Origin: Caldiserica bacterium UBA4770
GTDB taxonomy: Bacteria; Caldisericota; Caldisericia; Caldisericales; Caldisericaceae
Length of the DNA stretch: 36,378 nucleotides
Reading direction: 5' to 3'
Assembly: GCA_002403335.1 (NCBI GenBank)
Contig: DHHO01000004.1
Span: forward strand, 1-36,378
The first letter of the stretch is position 1. Every line of letters begins with the position of its first letter. Below the pieces are notes generated by a model. The model saw nothing but the letters and a program-made list of their open reading frames with translations. It was not told where the DNA came from and did not search any database. Of this stretch, positions 15,349-23,616 are shown in pieces. Both the position numbers and the translations under genes were made by a program.

Positions 15349-16194
15349 ATGAAGGCAAATGCCTATGGAAAATTAAATCTTTCTCTTGAGATTGTTGGTA
15401 GATATGAAGATGGTTACCATGAAATTCGTTCCATATTCCAAAAGGTTTCATTGTTTGATGAGATTGAGTGTCGTTTTTCCGATATTGTTTATGTAGATTT
15501 TGATATTTATCCTGACGTACCTGAAACGAGTGTACATAAGGCGGTTAATTTATTCATGGACAGGGTAAAGCCAGGCTGTGGGGTAGAAGTTTATGTGCGC
15601 AAGATGATACTAGCAGGCACAGGGCTTGGAGGAGGAAGTAGCGATGCTGCTACAACACTTTTGCTTCTTAATGAACTTTTTGGATTTCCTTTGAATGCCG
15701 AAGAACTTATAAGCATTTCTGAGGCAATTGGCTTTGATGTACCCTTTTTTATAAAGGAAGTCAATACAGGACTCGTGGAGGAAAAAGGGGAAGTAATTAT
15801 TCCCCTGAGGCCCTTACAGGATTGTTATTTTTTAATTGTTTTCCCACATTTTCGGCTGCTTACAAGAGATGCTTACGAGTTCTTTGATAAGTATGGTACA
15901 TGCCATCCTGATTCATTTACGGGTAGGTTGAAAGAAGGTATTGAGAGAGGAGAGAGTGTCAGTCATCTTGAGCCCTATTTTTATAACGATTTCGAGAGAT
16001 TGTTTAGAAAGTATGATAACCGTTTTATATATTTATTTTCAGAGGTTGAAGATTTAACCTCTCTTAATTTTCATTTAACCGGGTCAGGTTCTGCTATATT
16101 TGCAGTTACAGAAAGCAGAGAAATCCTTGAACAGGCGTCAAGAATTTTGAAAAGTAAAGGTTATCGTGCAGAGCTGGTAAGCTGTGTTAGATAA
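15349..16194 (+). CDS. ispE: 4-(cytidine 5'-diphospho)-2-C-methyl-D-erythritol kinase
   Basis: A 281-residue GHMP kinase. It starts MKANAYGKLNLSLEIVGRYEDGYHEI with the substrate-binding Lys and DGYHE. The ATP loop is AGTGLGGGSSDAA (about 88-100), which includes the catalytic Asp. FHLTGSGSAIFAV is near the C-terminus. It phosphorylates CDP-methylerythritol in the non-mevalonate isoprenoid pathway. It is a single-gene unit divergent from pheS and convergent with the lyase paralogue (30 nt between stops). No ribosome binding site is visible, so leaderless translation is possible. Confidence 0.95.
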   Translation: MKANAYGKLNLSLEIVGRYEDGYHEIRSIFQKVSLFDEIECRFSDIVYVDFDIYPDVPETSVHKAVNLFMDRVKPGCGVEVYVRKMILAGTGLGGGSSDAATTLLLLNELFGFPLNAEELISISEAIGFDVPFFIKEVNTGLVEEKGEVIIPLRPLQDCYFLIVFPHFRLLTRDAYEFFDKYGTCHPDSFTGRLKEGIERGESVSHLEPYFYNDFERLFRKYDNRFIYLFSEVEDLTSLNFHLTGSGSAIFAVTESREILEQASRILKSKGYRAELVSCVR

Positions 16195-16224
16195 TATCCT
16201 GTAAGAGATTAAATGGATTTTATT

Positions 16225-17190
16225 TTAAAGTTCTTCCTCTTTCGGTAGTTTGTATAGTACATCTTCGTATGGGGTTCTATAAAGTTCGGATTTTAGGAGT
16301 TTCTGGTCGATTACGTGTCCTACGATTCCTATTGTCCTGCCGAGTAAAAAAAATGCATTAAGTAATCCTGCTTCTGTCCTTTCTTTAATTTCTTCGTCAT
16401 TAAATCCTAAGGATTTTAATAAATCTATCAGAAGTACTCCTGTACAACCATCTATATTTAGGATTAAATTCTCTCTCTTTGCAGTAGTTATTCTTTCTAC
16501 TTCAAGTGCATAATCAAGGTATTCTGTCTTTGGAAAGAATTTTCTTGCATAATTTATAAGCAGTATTACCCTTTTATCAGGATTTTTTATGCTCTTTACC
16601 CTGTGTCCGATCCCTGGAATAGGGATTCCTTTCCTTTTCATTTCGTCAACGAATTCTTGAGGCGAAAGCCCTGTATCCTTTCCCCATTTGAAGTAGTACG
16701 CAGCATCATCAATGGCACCCCCAAAACGTGGTCCTATTGTAAGAAGCCCTGATGCTACAGATGATATGAGATCCTTTCCTGCCCTTGCAGCAACAATTGC
16801 ATTATGAGCGCCTGAAACACAGGGTCCGTGATCTGCAAGTGTTTCAATTATAAACTCGATGAATTTTGAGGCATAAGGGGGAAGTTTTTTCTTGAACCAG
16901 AGTAATCCAATGATGTCTCCTATATTCTTGTTTTCCTCGATTAGTTTTGAGAGTGGAATTCCTGCGTATTTTACTTCTTCTCCCCTATCGTCAGATATTG
17001 TTGTTATAAATTGGTATTCTCTTTTTGTTGTCGATATCCTTGATGTTTGTTTTGAAATCCGCTGAGTTTTTTTTGGAACATCAACATAAGCCCTTTCTTT
17101 TTTGAGAGCCTCCCGTTTGACCTTCTTGTCAAAATCATTAATTTCTGTACCGTAGGTTTTATTCTGTAATCCTTTTTTTGGTTTTTCCAT
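16225..17190 (-). CDS. Stand-alone citryl-CoA lyase (ATP-citrate lyase C-terminal paralogue)
   Basis: A 321-residue protein. Residues 59-321 align closely with the citrate-synthase-like domain of AclA next door and with the C-terminus of eukaryotic ACLY. The catalytic set is complete: His129 in HGPCVSGAHN, His196 and Arg197 in PGIGHRVKS, and Asp247 in LILNIDG (equivalent to human Asp1026). It lacks the CoA-ligase half. The first 58 residues are a lysine/arginine-rich, probably flexible tail. The expected reaction is citryl-CoA to acetyl-CoA plus oxaloacetate, as in the Ccl of Aquificaceae. GGAGGTAACTT precedes the ATG. It lies 176 nt downstream of aclA on the same strand. Confidence 0.86.
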   Translation of the reverse strand: MEKPKKGLQNKTYGTEINDFDKKVKREALKKERAYVDVPKKTQRISKQTSRISTTKREYQFITTISDDRGEEVKYAGIPLSKLIEENKNIGDIIGLLWFKKKLPPYASKFIEFIIETLADHGPCVSGAHNAIVAARAGKDLISSVASGLLTIGPRFGGAIDDAAYYFKWGKDTGLSPQEFVDEMKRKGIPIPGIGHRVKSIKNPDKRVILLINYARKFFPKTEYLDYALEVERITTAKRENLILNIDGCTGVLLIDLLKSLGFNDEEIKERTEAGLLNAFFLLGRTIGIVGHVIDQKLLKSELYRTPYEDVLYKLPKEEEL

Positions 17191-17300
17191 AAGTTACCTC
17201 CATTGTTGTATATATTTGCAGGATCACCTTGAAAGTCTTTAAATTTACATAATTCTAAGCACTTTTTATTAAAGAGCTTTACAGCAAAGTTTTTTTAACC

Positions 17301-17322
17301 GGCCCCCTTGTTTGAGGGGGCC
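17301..17322. other. GC-rich hairpin between aclA and the lyase gene
   Basis: GGCCCCCT (17301-17308) pairs perfectly with AGGGGGCC (17315-17322) around a six-base loop, in otherwise AT-rich DNA. On the minus strand, where the genes are read, it is followed by CGGTTAAAAAAAC rather than a U-tract, so it is not a standard terminator there. On the plus strand T7 follows nine bases later, with no gene to terminate. An mRNA-stabilising or processing hairpin that sets different levels of aclA and the lyase is possible. The rest of 17191-17366 shows only the lyase ribosome binding site. Confidence 0.5.
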
Positions 17323-17366
17323 TGAAGGCGATTTTTTTCCTTATGATCTTTAATTTCGTGAGAAGG

Positions 17367-19196
17367 TTATAAGTCTTCTTCTTTTGGTAAGCTGTAGAGG
17401 ACATCATCGTATGGAACTCTGTAGAGATTCTCCTTAAGACGATTTTGTTCAAGGTGGTGCCCTATGTAGCCTATAATCCTTGCAAGGACATTGATACTGG
17501 TGAGAATGCCTTCTTCCACAAATTCTTTTACCTCTTCGTCTGTATAACCGAGAGATTTTAAAAGATCAAGCCAGAGAGCTCCACTAATCCCTCCGATATT
17601 AAAGATAAGTTTATCGCTTACTTTTGTTGTTATCTTTTCCATTTCAAGGCAGTAGTCAAGATATTCGGTTTTTGGAAAATTCTTCCTTACAAAATCAATT
17701 AGAATTTTTTCTCTCCAATCTATATTCTTAGTACTCTTTATTTTGTGGCCAAAACCTGGAAGAGGAATACCCTGTTTTTTTGCGTTATCAACAGCCTGCT
17801 GTGGCGTTAAGCCATTTTCTCTTGCCCATAGATAATAGCGTCCTGCCTCTTCCTGTGCTGCACCGTACCTTGGTCCCATCGTAAGCAACCCTGATGTAAT
17901 AGACGAGATAAGATCTTTACCGGCTCTAGCAGCAACCATTGTGTTATGTGCACCTGAAACACAGGGTCCGTGATCTGCAAATAGTGTGATTAAGAGTTCA
18001 ATAAATTCTGTTGCGTATTCAGGAAGTTTTTTCTGAAGCCATAAAAGCCCAATAGCATATCCAATACTGTGTTTCTCTTCGATAATTTTTGTTATGGGAA
18101 CTCCTGAATAGTTAAGTTCTCCTCTCTCGTCTGCAATTGTATTAATAAATTGAGCATGTTTTCTTATTAAACCTTGTTTCATTAAGGTATCGTAATCCAT
18201 TGGAAGCCTGGGGGGAGTAAACTCTTCGATTTCCTGAATAATTCCATTACTTTTCAATTCTTCGTATGTTTTCTTTACAAGATCGGGAAGATCGTCAAAT
18301 GAGTCGGGAACAACTGCTCCAGCTTCTTTGAGTTCCTTATTTTTGTTATCTGCAGTTTCTTTGCTGTTACCTGCTCTTGCACCTGCGTGTCCAAATTGTA
18401 CCTCTGTTGGAAAGATCTTTGAACAGGTACCAGTAACCCAGGCAATGAGGGGTTTCTTTATTTGTCCCTGCCTTAAAGCTTCTACAACTTTGTATTCTTC
18501 AAGGCCGCCAACTTCTCCAAGCATGACCAAAAACTTTATCTCTGGAATTTCTTCAAGCCTTAAAAGATGGTCAACAAGTGAAGAGCAAGGATATCTGTCT
18601 CCACCAACAGCAATCCCTTCGTAAACCCCGTCGGAATTACGTGCTATTATGTTAAACATTTCATTAAGCATACCGCCTGACTTAGTAACAAGACCAACAC
18701 TTCCTGCTCTATAAAGTTTTGAGCTTATAATATTTTCTATTGTGCCACCTGCGTTACCAATCTTTAGCTTGCCAGCAATAACTCCCCCAACTGTTGCTGG
18801 GCCAATTATTACCTTTCCTTTCTCTTTTGCCAGGGAAGAGAGAATCCTTGTCTCTCTTTCAGGTACTCCTTCTGCAACGATTACAATCGTTTTAATGTTT
18901 TCTGTATTTATTGCATCAAGTGTTGTTTGATATACAAAGCGAGATGGAGCAAAATTAATCATTACTGTTGCCTGTGGATATTTTTTAGTAGCCTGAGCGA
19001 GAGTCTTATAGACAGGGAAGAGCATTTCTTTATTTCCGAAGAAGAGTCTCTCAAATCCAGGTCTGTCCGGACTAACAAAGCAGACAACTGAAGGTATCTC
19101 CCTTTTTGAGATAAAGTCAAAATCAAGCATGTTCTGAGCTACTTTACCTTGTCTACCGAAGATTATTGCCTGTGTATTCTTCTCGAAAAGTTTCAT
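17367..19196 (-). CDS. aclA: ATP-citrate lyase large subunit, lyase domain apparently inactive
   Basis: A 609-residue protein, the usual AclA length (about 608). Residues 1-320 are the CoA-binding and ligase domains (succinyl-CoA synthetase alpha-like), with phospho-acceptor His270 in FGHAGARAG. Residues 345-609 are the citrate-synthase-like domain. In the latter HGPCVSGAHN (His417) and His484 are kept. The catalytic Asp of NVDG is Gly535 (FNIGG), and the Arg after the second His is Lys485 (GHKIKS). GPRFGGALD is altered to GPRYGAAQE. It probably still makes citryl-CoA with AclB but may not cleave it. Its start overlaps aclB by ATGA. Confidence 0.9.
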   Translation of the reverse strand: MKLFEKNTQAIIFGRQGKVAQNMLDFDFISKREIPSVVCFVSPDRPGFERLFFGNKEMLFPVYKTLAQATKKYPQATVMINFAPSRFVYQTTLDAINTENIKTIVIVAEGVPERETRILSSLAKEKGKVIIGPATVGGVIAGKLKIGNAGGTIENIISSKLYRAGSVGLVTKSGGMLNEMFNIIARNSDGVYEGIAVGGDRYPCSSLVDHLLRLEEIPEIKFLVMLGEVGGLEEYKVVEALRQGQIKKPLIAWVTGTCSKIFPTEVQFGHAGARAGNSKETADNKNKELKEAGAVVPDSFDDLPDLVKKTYEELKSNGIIQEIEEFTPPRLPMDYDTLMKQGLIRKHAQFINTIADERGELNYSGVPITKIIEEKHSIGYAIGLLWLQKKLPEYATEFIELLITLFADHGPCVSGAHNTMVAARAGKDLISSITSGLLTMGPRYGAAQEEAGRYYLWARENGLTPQQAVDNAKKQGIPLPGFGHKIKSTKNIDWREKILIDFVRKNFPKTEYLDYCLEMEKITTKVSDKLIFNIGGISGALWLDLLKSLGYTDEEVKEFVEEGILTSINVLARIIGYIGHHLEQNRLKENLYRVPYDDVLYSLPKEEDL

Positions 19197-20437
19197 TTTT
19201 CACCTCCAAGCGACATTTTTACAACTTTCGTCATATGTAATTCAGGGCCATATACCTCTATTGGTATGCCTGTTTCTTCTCCCAATCTTCTCATTGATGT
19301 GAGCCCTTCCTGATAATTTGGCCCGCCACGTCTTACGAATATTCTTACGTTATTTTCTTTGAGTTTGTCCTGGTATTCTTTTATTGCTCTTATAATACCT
19401 TTAAAGGTTTTTGCAACATCTGTAAAGTTTGCAATTCCTCCACCAATAATAAGTATTTTGCCTCTCGGATCTTTAGTTTTTGTCATTACCTCAAGGATTG
19501 CTTTTGCATATTGATATGTTTCTTCTTCGGAAGGATCTCCGGAATATTCCCCATAGTTTCCAAGTTCATTGCCATATCCAAGGTCTACGATGGTATCTGC
19601 GTAGATAACACTTGCCCCACCCCCTGCAACCATTAACCACACACGTCCCTCAGGATTGAGTATTGTAAGTTTTAATGAAGCTCCGGATTTCTCATCAAGT
19701 TGTCTTACCAGCTCTTCTTCCTTTGTGAAGCTTCTTCCAAATGGTGTTGGAAATTCTATATCTCCCCATTTCTCACTGTCTTTGAAAAAGGCTGTATCAT
19801 CGAGTCTTGCAACAAGGTCAATAGGTACAATATTTAAGCCATTTACAGAGAAAGGGTTGATCTCAAGGTATGTAAAGTCATAATCTACGAAGAAATGGTG
19901 AAGCATCTGTATGAATCTTACTATGTTTTCATTTTCTAAATTGATTGTTACGTCCTCGATGTTTTTTAGAACTGGCACAAAAAATTCTTGTACCTTTTCC
20001 CAGTTCTCCTCTATTTCAATGCCACCCTCGTATGAAAAGTATATCTTATCACCTGTTTCCTCGGTCTTTATTGCAACATAATATTCCTTCTCATGAGGGA
20101 CAAACGGCTCTACGAGAAAATGGGTTAGAACTCCTTTTACTTTACCTACTTCTATTTCTTTACCCATCCTTTCATTGATCCATTGCTTTGCCTCTTCAAA
20201 AGTTGCGTTAAGTAGAATAAGTCCATACTTTCCTCTTTTGCCGAATAGCATATCAGGTTTTACAACAAGTGGCGTTTCTTTAATCCACGGATTTTCCCCT
20301 TGAGCATCGTCTAACGAAACCTGAGGGGTAATAAGTGCAACTTCTCCCGGATATGAGAGAGACCATTGGGGATTTTCTTTTAGATATTTAGATAAAAGCT
20401 TTTTGCCATGATACTCCCTTATTCCTCTTTGTGCCAT
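19193..20437 (-). CDS. aclB: ATP-citrate lyase small subunit
   Basis: A 414-residue protein matching the N-terminal half of ACLY. The ATP-grasp part has LVVKPDMLFGKRGKYGL (about 57-73) and VEPFVPHEKEYYVAI. The second part has KWGDIEFPTPFGR, KSGASLKLTILNPEGRVW, VAGGGASVIYADTI, NYGEYSGDPSEEETY and FVRRGGPNYQEGL. It binds ATP and citrate and, with AclA, forms citryl phosphate and citryl-CoA. The ATG directly follows the icd stop (TAAATG). Its GGAGGTGAG ribosome binding site lies inside the last icd codons, so the two are translationally coupled. Confidence 0.94.
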   Translation of the reverse strand: MAQRGIREYHGKKLLSKYLKENPQWSLSYPGEVALITPQVSLDDAQGENPWIKETPLVVKPDMLFGKRGKYGLILLNATFEEAKQWINERMGKEIEVGKVKGVLTHFLVEPFVPHEKEYYVAIKTEETGDKIYFSYEGGIEIEENWEKVQEFFVPVLKNIEDVTINLENENIVRFIQMLHHFFVDYDFTYLEINPFSVNGLNIVPIDLVARLDDTAFFKDSEKWGDIEFPTPFGRSFTKEEELVRQLDEKSGASLKLTILNPEGRVWLMVAGGGASVIYADTIVDLGYGNELGNYGEYSGDPSEEETYQYAKAILEVMTKTKDPRGKILIIGGGIANFTDVAKTFKGIIRAIKEYQDKLKENNVRIFVRRGGPNYQEGLTSMRRLGEETGIPIEVYGPELHMTKVVKMSLGGEK

Positions 20438-21658
20438 TTAACTCACCTCCATATTCTTGATAATTCTGTCTCCAAAATCTGATGTGGAGACTTTTGTTGC
20501 TCCATCCATTAATCTTGCGAAATCATATGTTACGTACTTTTCGAGGACAGTTTTTTCAAGAGCGTTTATAATGATGCCTTTTACCTCACTCCACCCTAAA
20601 TATTCAAACATCTCTGCTCCCGAAAGGATTATTGAACCAGGGTTAACTTCATTTTTTCCTGCATGTTTCGGGGATGTTCCATGAGTTGCCTCAAAAACAG
20701 CAATCTTGTTTTCAAAGTTGATATTTGCGCCAGGAGCAATGCCAATTCCTCCTACCTGTGCTGCTACTGCGTCAGAGATATAGTCACCGTTCAGGTTCGG
20801 TGTCACTATAACGTCGTATTCATCAGGCCTTAGAAGTATTTGCTGGAACATCGAATCCGCAATTCTGTTCTTCAATATGAGCATTCCTTCGGGACACTTT
20901 CCTCCGTATTTCTCGTTAATTTCCTCTTCTGTGACGACCCTGTCCTTGAATTCTTCTGCTGCAAGTTTGTAAATTTCTGCCTGGAATAGGCCCTCTGTAT
21001 ATTTCATAATATTACCTTTATGCATGACAGTAACTGACCTTCTTCCATGTTCAAGAGCATAGTTAATTGCAGCTCTTCCAACTCTTCTGGAGCCAGTGAT
21101 GCTGATAGGCTTGATACCAATTCCTGAATCTTCTTTTACTGCAATACCAAACTTTTCTTTGAGGAATGAGATAACTGCCTTTGAACCATCAGAATTTACA
21201 GGCCATTCGATGCCTGCATAGACATCTTCTGTATTCTCCCTGAAAATCATTACATCTACAAGTTCTGGATTCTTCAGGGGAGAAGGTACTCCCTTTATAT
21301 ACCTTACAGGCCTGAAGCATACAAATAAATCTAGCTTCTGTCTGAGCGTTACATTGAGGGATCTATAGCCACCTCCCACGGGTGTTTCAAGTGGCCCCTT
21401 TATTGATACAACATAGTCTTTTATAGCCTCAAATGTTTCAGGTGGGAGAGGGTCTCCTGTTTTTTCAATTGCCTCGTGTCCAGCAATAAGCCTCATCCAC
21501 TCGACTTTCTTTTTTCCACCGTATGCTTTTTCTACTGCTGCATCAAAAACCTTTAATGCAACAGGCGTGATGTCTATACCAATGCCATCCCCAACAATAT
21601 AAGGAATAGTTGGGTTGTCTGGTACATGCATCCTTCCATTTTCGACTGTAATCTTCAT
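20438..21658 (-). CDS. icd: Isocitrate dehydrogenase (NADP type)
   Basis: A 406-residue protein of the E. coli Icd type. Substrate-site GGGYRSLNVTLRQ (about 95-107) includes the Ser that is phosphorylated in E. coli. Other landmarks are IFRENTEDVYAGIEW, VMHKGNIMKYTEG, NLNGDYISD and FEATHGTSPKHAG. Cofactor positions favour NADP: the Lys of SPKHAG, Tyr378 and Arg382 (VTYDFARLMDG) are kept, with His in place of the second Tyr. In a reductive cycle it would carboxylate 2-oxoglutarate. The start overlaps the aconitase stop by four bases (ATGA). Confidence 0.95.
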   Translation of the reverse strand: MKITVENGRMHVPDNPTIPYIVGDGIGIDITPVALKVFDAAVEKAYGGKKKVEWMRLIAGHEAIEKTGDPLPPETFEAIKDYVVSIKGPLETPVGGGYRSLNVTLRQKLDLFVCFRPVRYIKGVPSPLKNPELVDVMIFRENTEDVYAGIEWPVNSDGSKAVISFLKEKFGIAVKEDSGIGIKPISITGSRRVGRAAINYALEHGRRSVTVMHKGNIMKYTEGLFQAEIYKLAAEEFKDRVVTEEEINEKYGGKCPEGMLILKNRIADSMFQQILLRPDEYDVIVTPNLNGDYISDAVAAQVGGIGIAPGANINFENKIAVFEATHGTSPKHAGKNEVNPGSIILSGAEMFEYLGWSEVKGIIINALEKTVLEKYVTYDFARLMDGATKVSTSDFGDRIIKNMEVS

Positions 21659-23616
21659 TTCTTACCTCCTGTCTTTCCTGTGTATGGCAATAATCCCCCC
21701 GCCATCACAAATTTCCTTTGCCTATCTGTAAGCATAATTTTTAATTTAATCTCTATCCCTTTTGTTTTATTAAATGCGTTTATTTCTTTTTCCCCCTTTT
21801 CAAGTGCATTCAGAATATCTGGAATATCTATTTCGTCTCCTTGATTTATCCCATCGTAATCAGAGGGATTCACAAATTGCAGGGGGAGGATACCAAAATT
21901 TGCAAGATTATCAAGGTGGATCCTTTCAATTGTTTTAGCGATGATCCCCTTCACCCCAAGAAACATAGGACAGAGTGCAGCATGTTCTCTGGAAGATCCC
22001 TGTCCATAACTTTCTCCTGCAATTACTAAGTTTGCGATACCTTTTTCCTTATTTTCCAATGCTCTCTTTGCAAAGGTAGGATCAAGTGGTTCAAATACAT
22101 GCTCCGCATATCTGGGAATATTTGACCTATACTTTAAATATTGACCTGCTGGCATTATGTGGTCCGTTGTAACTTTATCTCCGACTTTGATTGTTGCAAC
22201 ACCATTTATATCCGAAGGCAAGGGGTCGTTTCTTGGAATAGGCTGGATATTTGGGCCTCTGAAAATCTCGACCTTTTCTCGTTCCTCCACTGGCTTTGGG
22301 AAAATAAACATTGAATCATCAATAAAAAATCTGTCAGGTAATTCGACCTCTTCGTATTTGATGCCAATATCTTCAAGTTTTCTCGGGTCTGTGATGACGC
22401 CCGTAATTACAGAGGCTGCTGCTGTTTCAGGGCTTACAAGATAAACCTTTGCATCAGCAGTGCCACTTCTACCTTTGAAGTTTCTGTTGATTGTTCTCAA
22501 TGAAACTCCACCTGAGTTGGGTGAAAAGCTATTCCCGATGCAGAAGCCACATGCAGTTTCGAATACCCTTGCTCCTGATTGTATAAGATCTTTCAGCCCT
22601 CCTGAATCGGCAATCATCTCAAGGACCTGCCTGGAACCAGGAGCGACTCCAAACTCAAGGTTCTTGTGGGCAACTTTACCTTTCAAAATATGTGCAACAA
22701 TCATAAGATCCCTGTAGGAAGAGTTGGTACAGCTTCCTATGGCTACCTGGTCAACAGGGATGCCTTCAACATCTTGAACTTTCTTTACGTTGTCAGGAGA
22801 ATCAGGACATGCAATCATAGGAACAAGAGCAGAAAGATTTATTTCTATTGTCCTTTCATAAACTGCATCAGGGTCTGCCTCGAGAGGAATCCAATCTTTC
22901 TCTCTCCCCTCTTTTTTAAGAAATGCAAGTGTTATTTCATCAGATGGGAATATTGAGGTTGTTACACCTGTTTCTGCTCCCATGTTTGTTATCGTTGCTC
23001 TTTCTGGTACTGTAAGGGTTTTTACCCCTGCTCCTCCGTACTCAATTGCATAACCAACATTACCTTTTGTTGTAAGCACTTCAAGCACTTTTAGGATGAT
23101 ATCCTTTGCTGAAACCCAGGGCTGAAGTTTTCCTGTAAGCTCTATTTTTATAACCTTTGGGTATGTAAGGTAATAAGGTCCTCCACCCATTGCCACACTA
23201 ACATCAAGTCCACCTACTCCAATTGCAAGTGAACCTACTCCTCCTGCAGTGGGGGTGTGGCTGTCTGAACCGATCAATGTCTTTCCCGGTTTTGCAAATC
23301 TCTCAAGATGAACCTGATGGCAAATGCCATTACCCGGTCTTGAAAAGATAATGCCATACTTTTCTGCTACCGATTGTAAATACTTATGGTCATCCGCATT
23401 TTCAAAGCCCACCTGGATTGTGTTATGATCAACAAAACTCACTGCTTCTGTTTTTACCTCGTTGAAGCCGATGGCTTCAAATTCAAGGTATACAGCAGTT
23501 CCTGTGGCATCCTGCGTAAGTGTTTGATCTATCTTTATTCCTATTTCTTTGCCCTTTTCTGAGGTGCCTTCTACAATGTGAGTGTCAAGGATTTTTTCGA
23601 TAATGTTTTTTCCCAT
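21655..23616 (-). CDS. acn: Aconitate hydratase (Aquifex type)
   Basis: A 653-residue single-chain aconitase, shorter than AcnA (about 890), resembling the Aquifex-type family. Cluster ligands are in IGSCTNSS and ACGFCIGNSF. SDSHTPTAGGVGSLAIGVGG lies in the N-terminal part. The swivel domain carries TTDHIMPAGQYLKYRSNIP and AGESYGQGSSREHAAL with the catalytic SREH. It interconverts citrate and isocitrate. GGAGGGGAGG precedes the ATG at 23616, so the 32-nt overlap with the regulator upstream appears real. It overlaps icd by ATGA. Confidence 0.93.
   Translation of the reverse strand: MGKNIIEKILDTHIVEGTSEKGKEIGIKIDQTLTQDATGTAVYLEFEAIGFNEVKTEAVSFVDHNTIQVGFENADDHKYLQSVAEKYGIIFSRPGNGICHQVHLERFAKPGKTLIGSDSHTPTAGGVGSLAIGVGGLDVSVAMGGGPYYLTYPKVIKIELTGKLQPWVSAKDIILKVLEVLTTKGNVGYAIEYGGAGVKTLTVPERATITNMGAETGVTTSIFPSDEITLAFLKKEGREKDWIPLEADPDAVYERTIEINLSALVPMIACPDSPDNVKKVQDVEGIPVDQVAIGSCTNSSYRDLMIVAHILKGKVAHKNLEFGVAPGSRQVLEMIADSGGLKDLIQSGARVFETACGFCIGNSFSPNSGGVSLRTINRNFKGRSGTADAKVYLVSPETAAASVITGVITDPRKLEDIGIKYEEVELPDRFFIDDSMFIFPKPVEEREKVEIFRGPNIQPIPRNDPLPSDINGVATIKVGDKVTTDHIMPAGQYLKYRSNIPRYAEHVFEPLDPTFAKRALENKEKGIANLVIAGESYGQGSSREHAALCPMFLGVKGIIAKTIERIHLDNLANFGILPLQFVNPSDYDGINQGDEIDIPDILNALEKGEKEINAFNKTKGIEIKLKIMLTDRQRKFVMAGGLLPYTGKTGGKK

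Noticed and set aside
16225..17190. Calling the 321-residue protein citrate synthase
   Set aside because: Its sequence follows the ATP-citrate lyase C-terminus (GPCVSGAHN, GIGHRVKS, LYRxPYxDVLYxLP), not true citrate synthases; reverse condensation cannot be excluded.
17301..17322. Intrinsic terminator of the aclA operon
   Set aside because: On the transcribed strand the hairpin is followed by an A-run, not a T-run.
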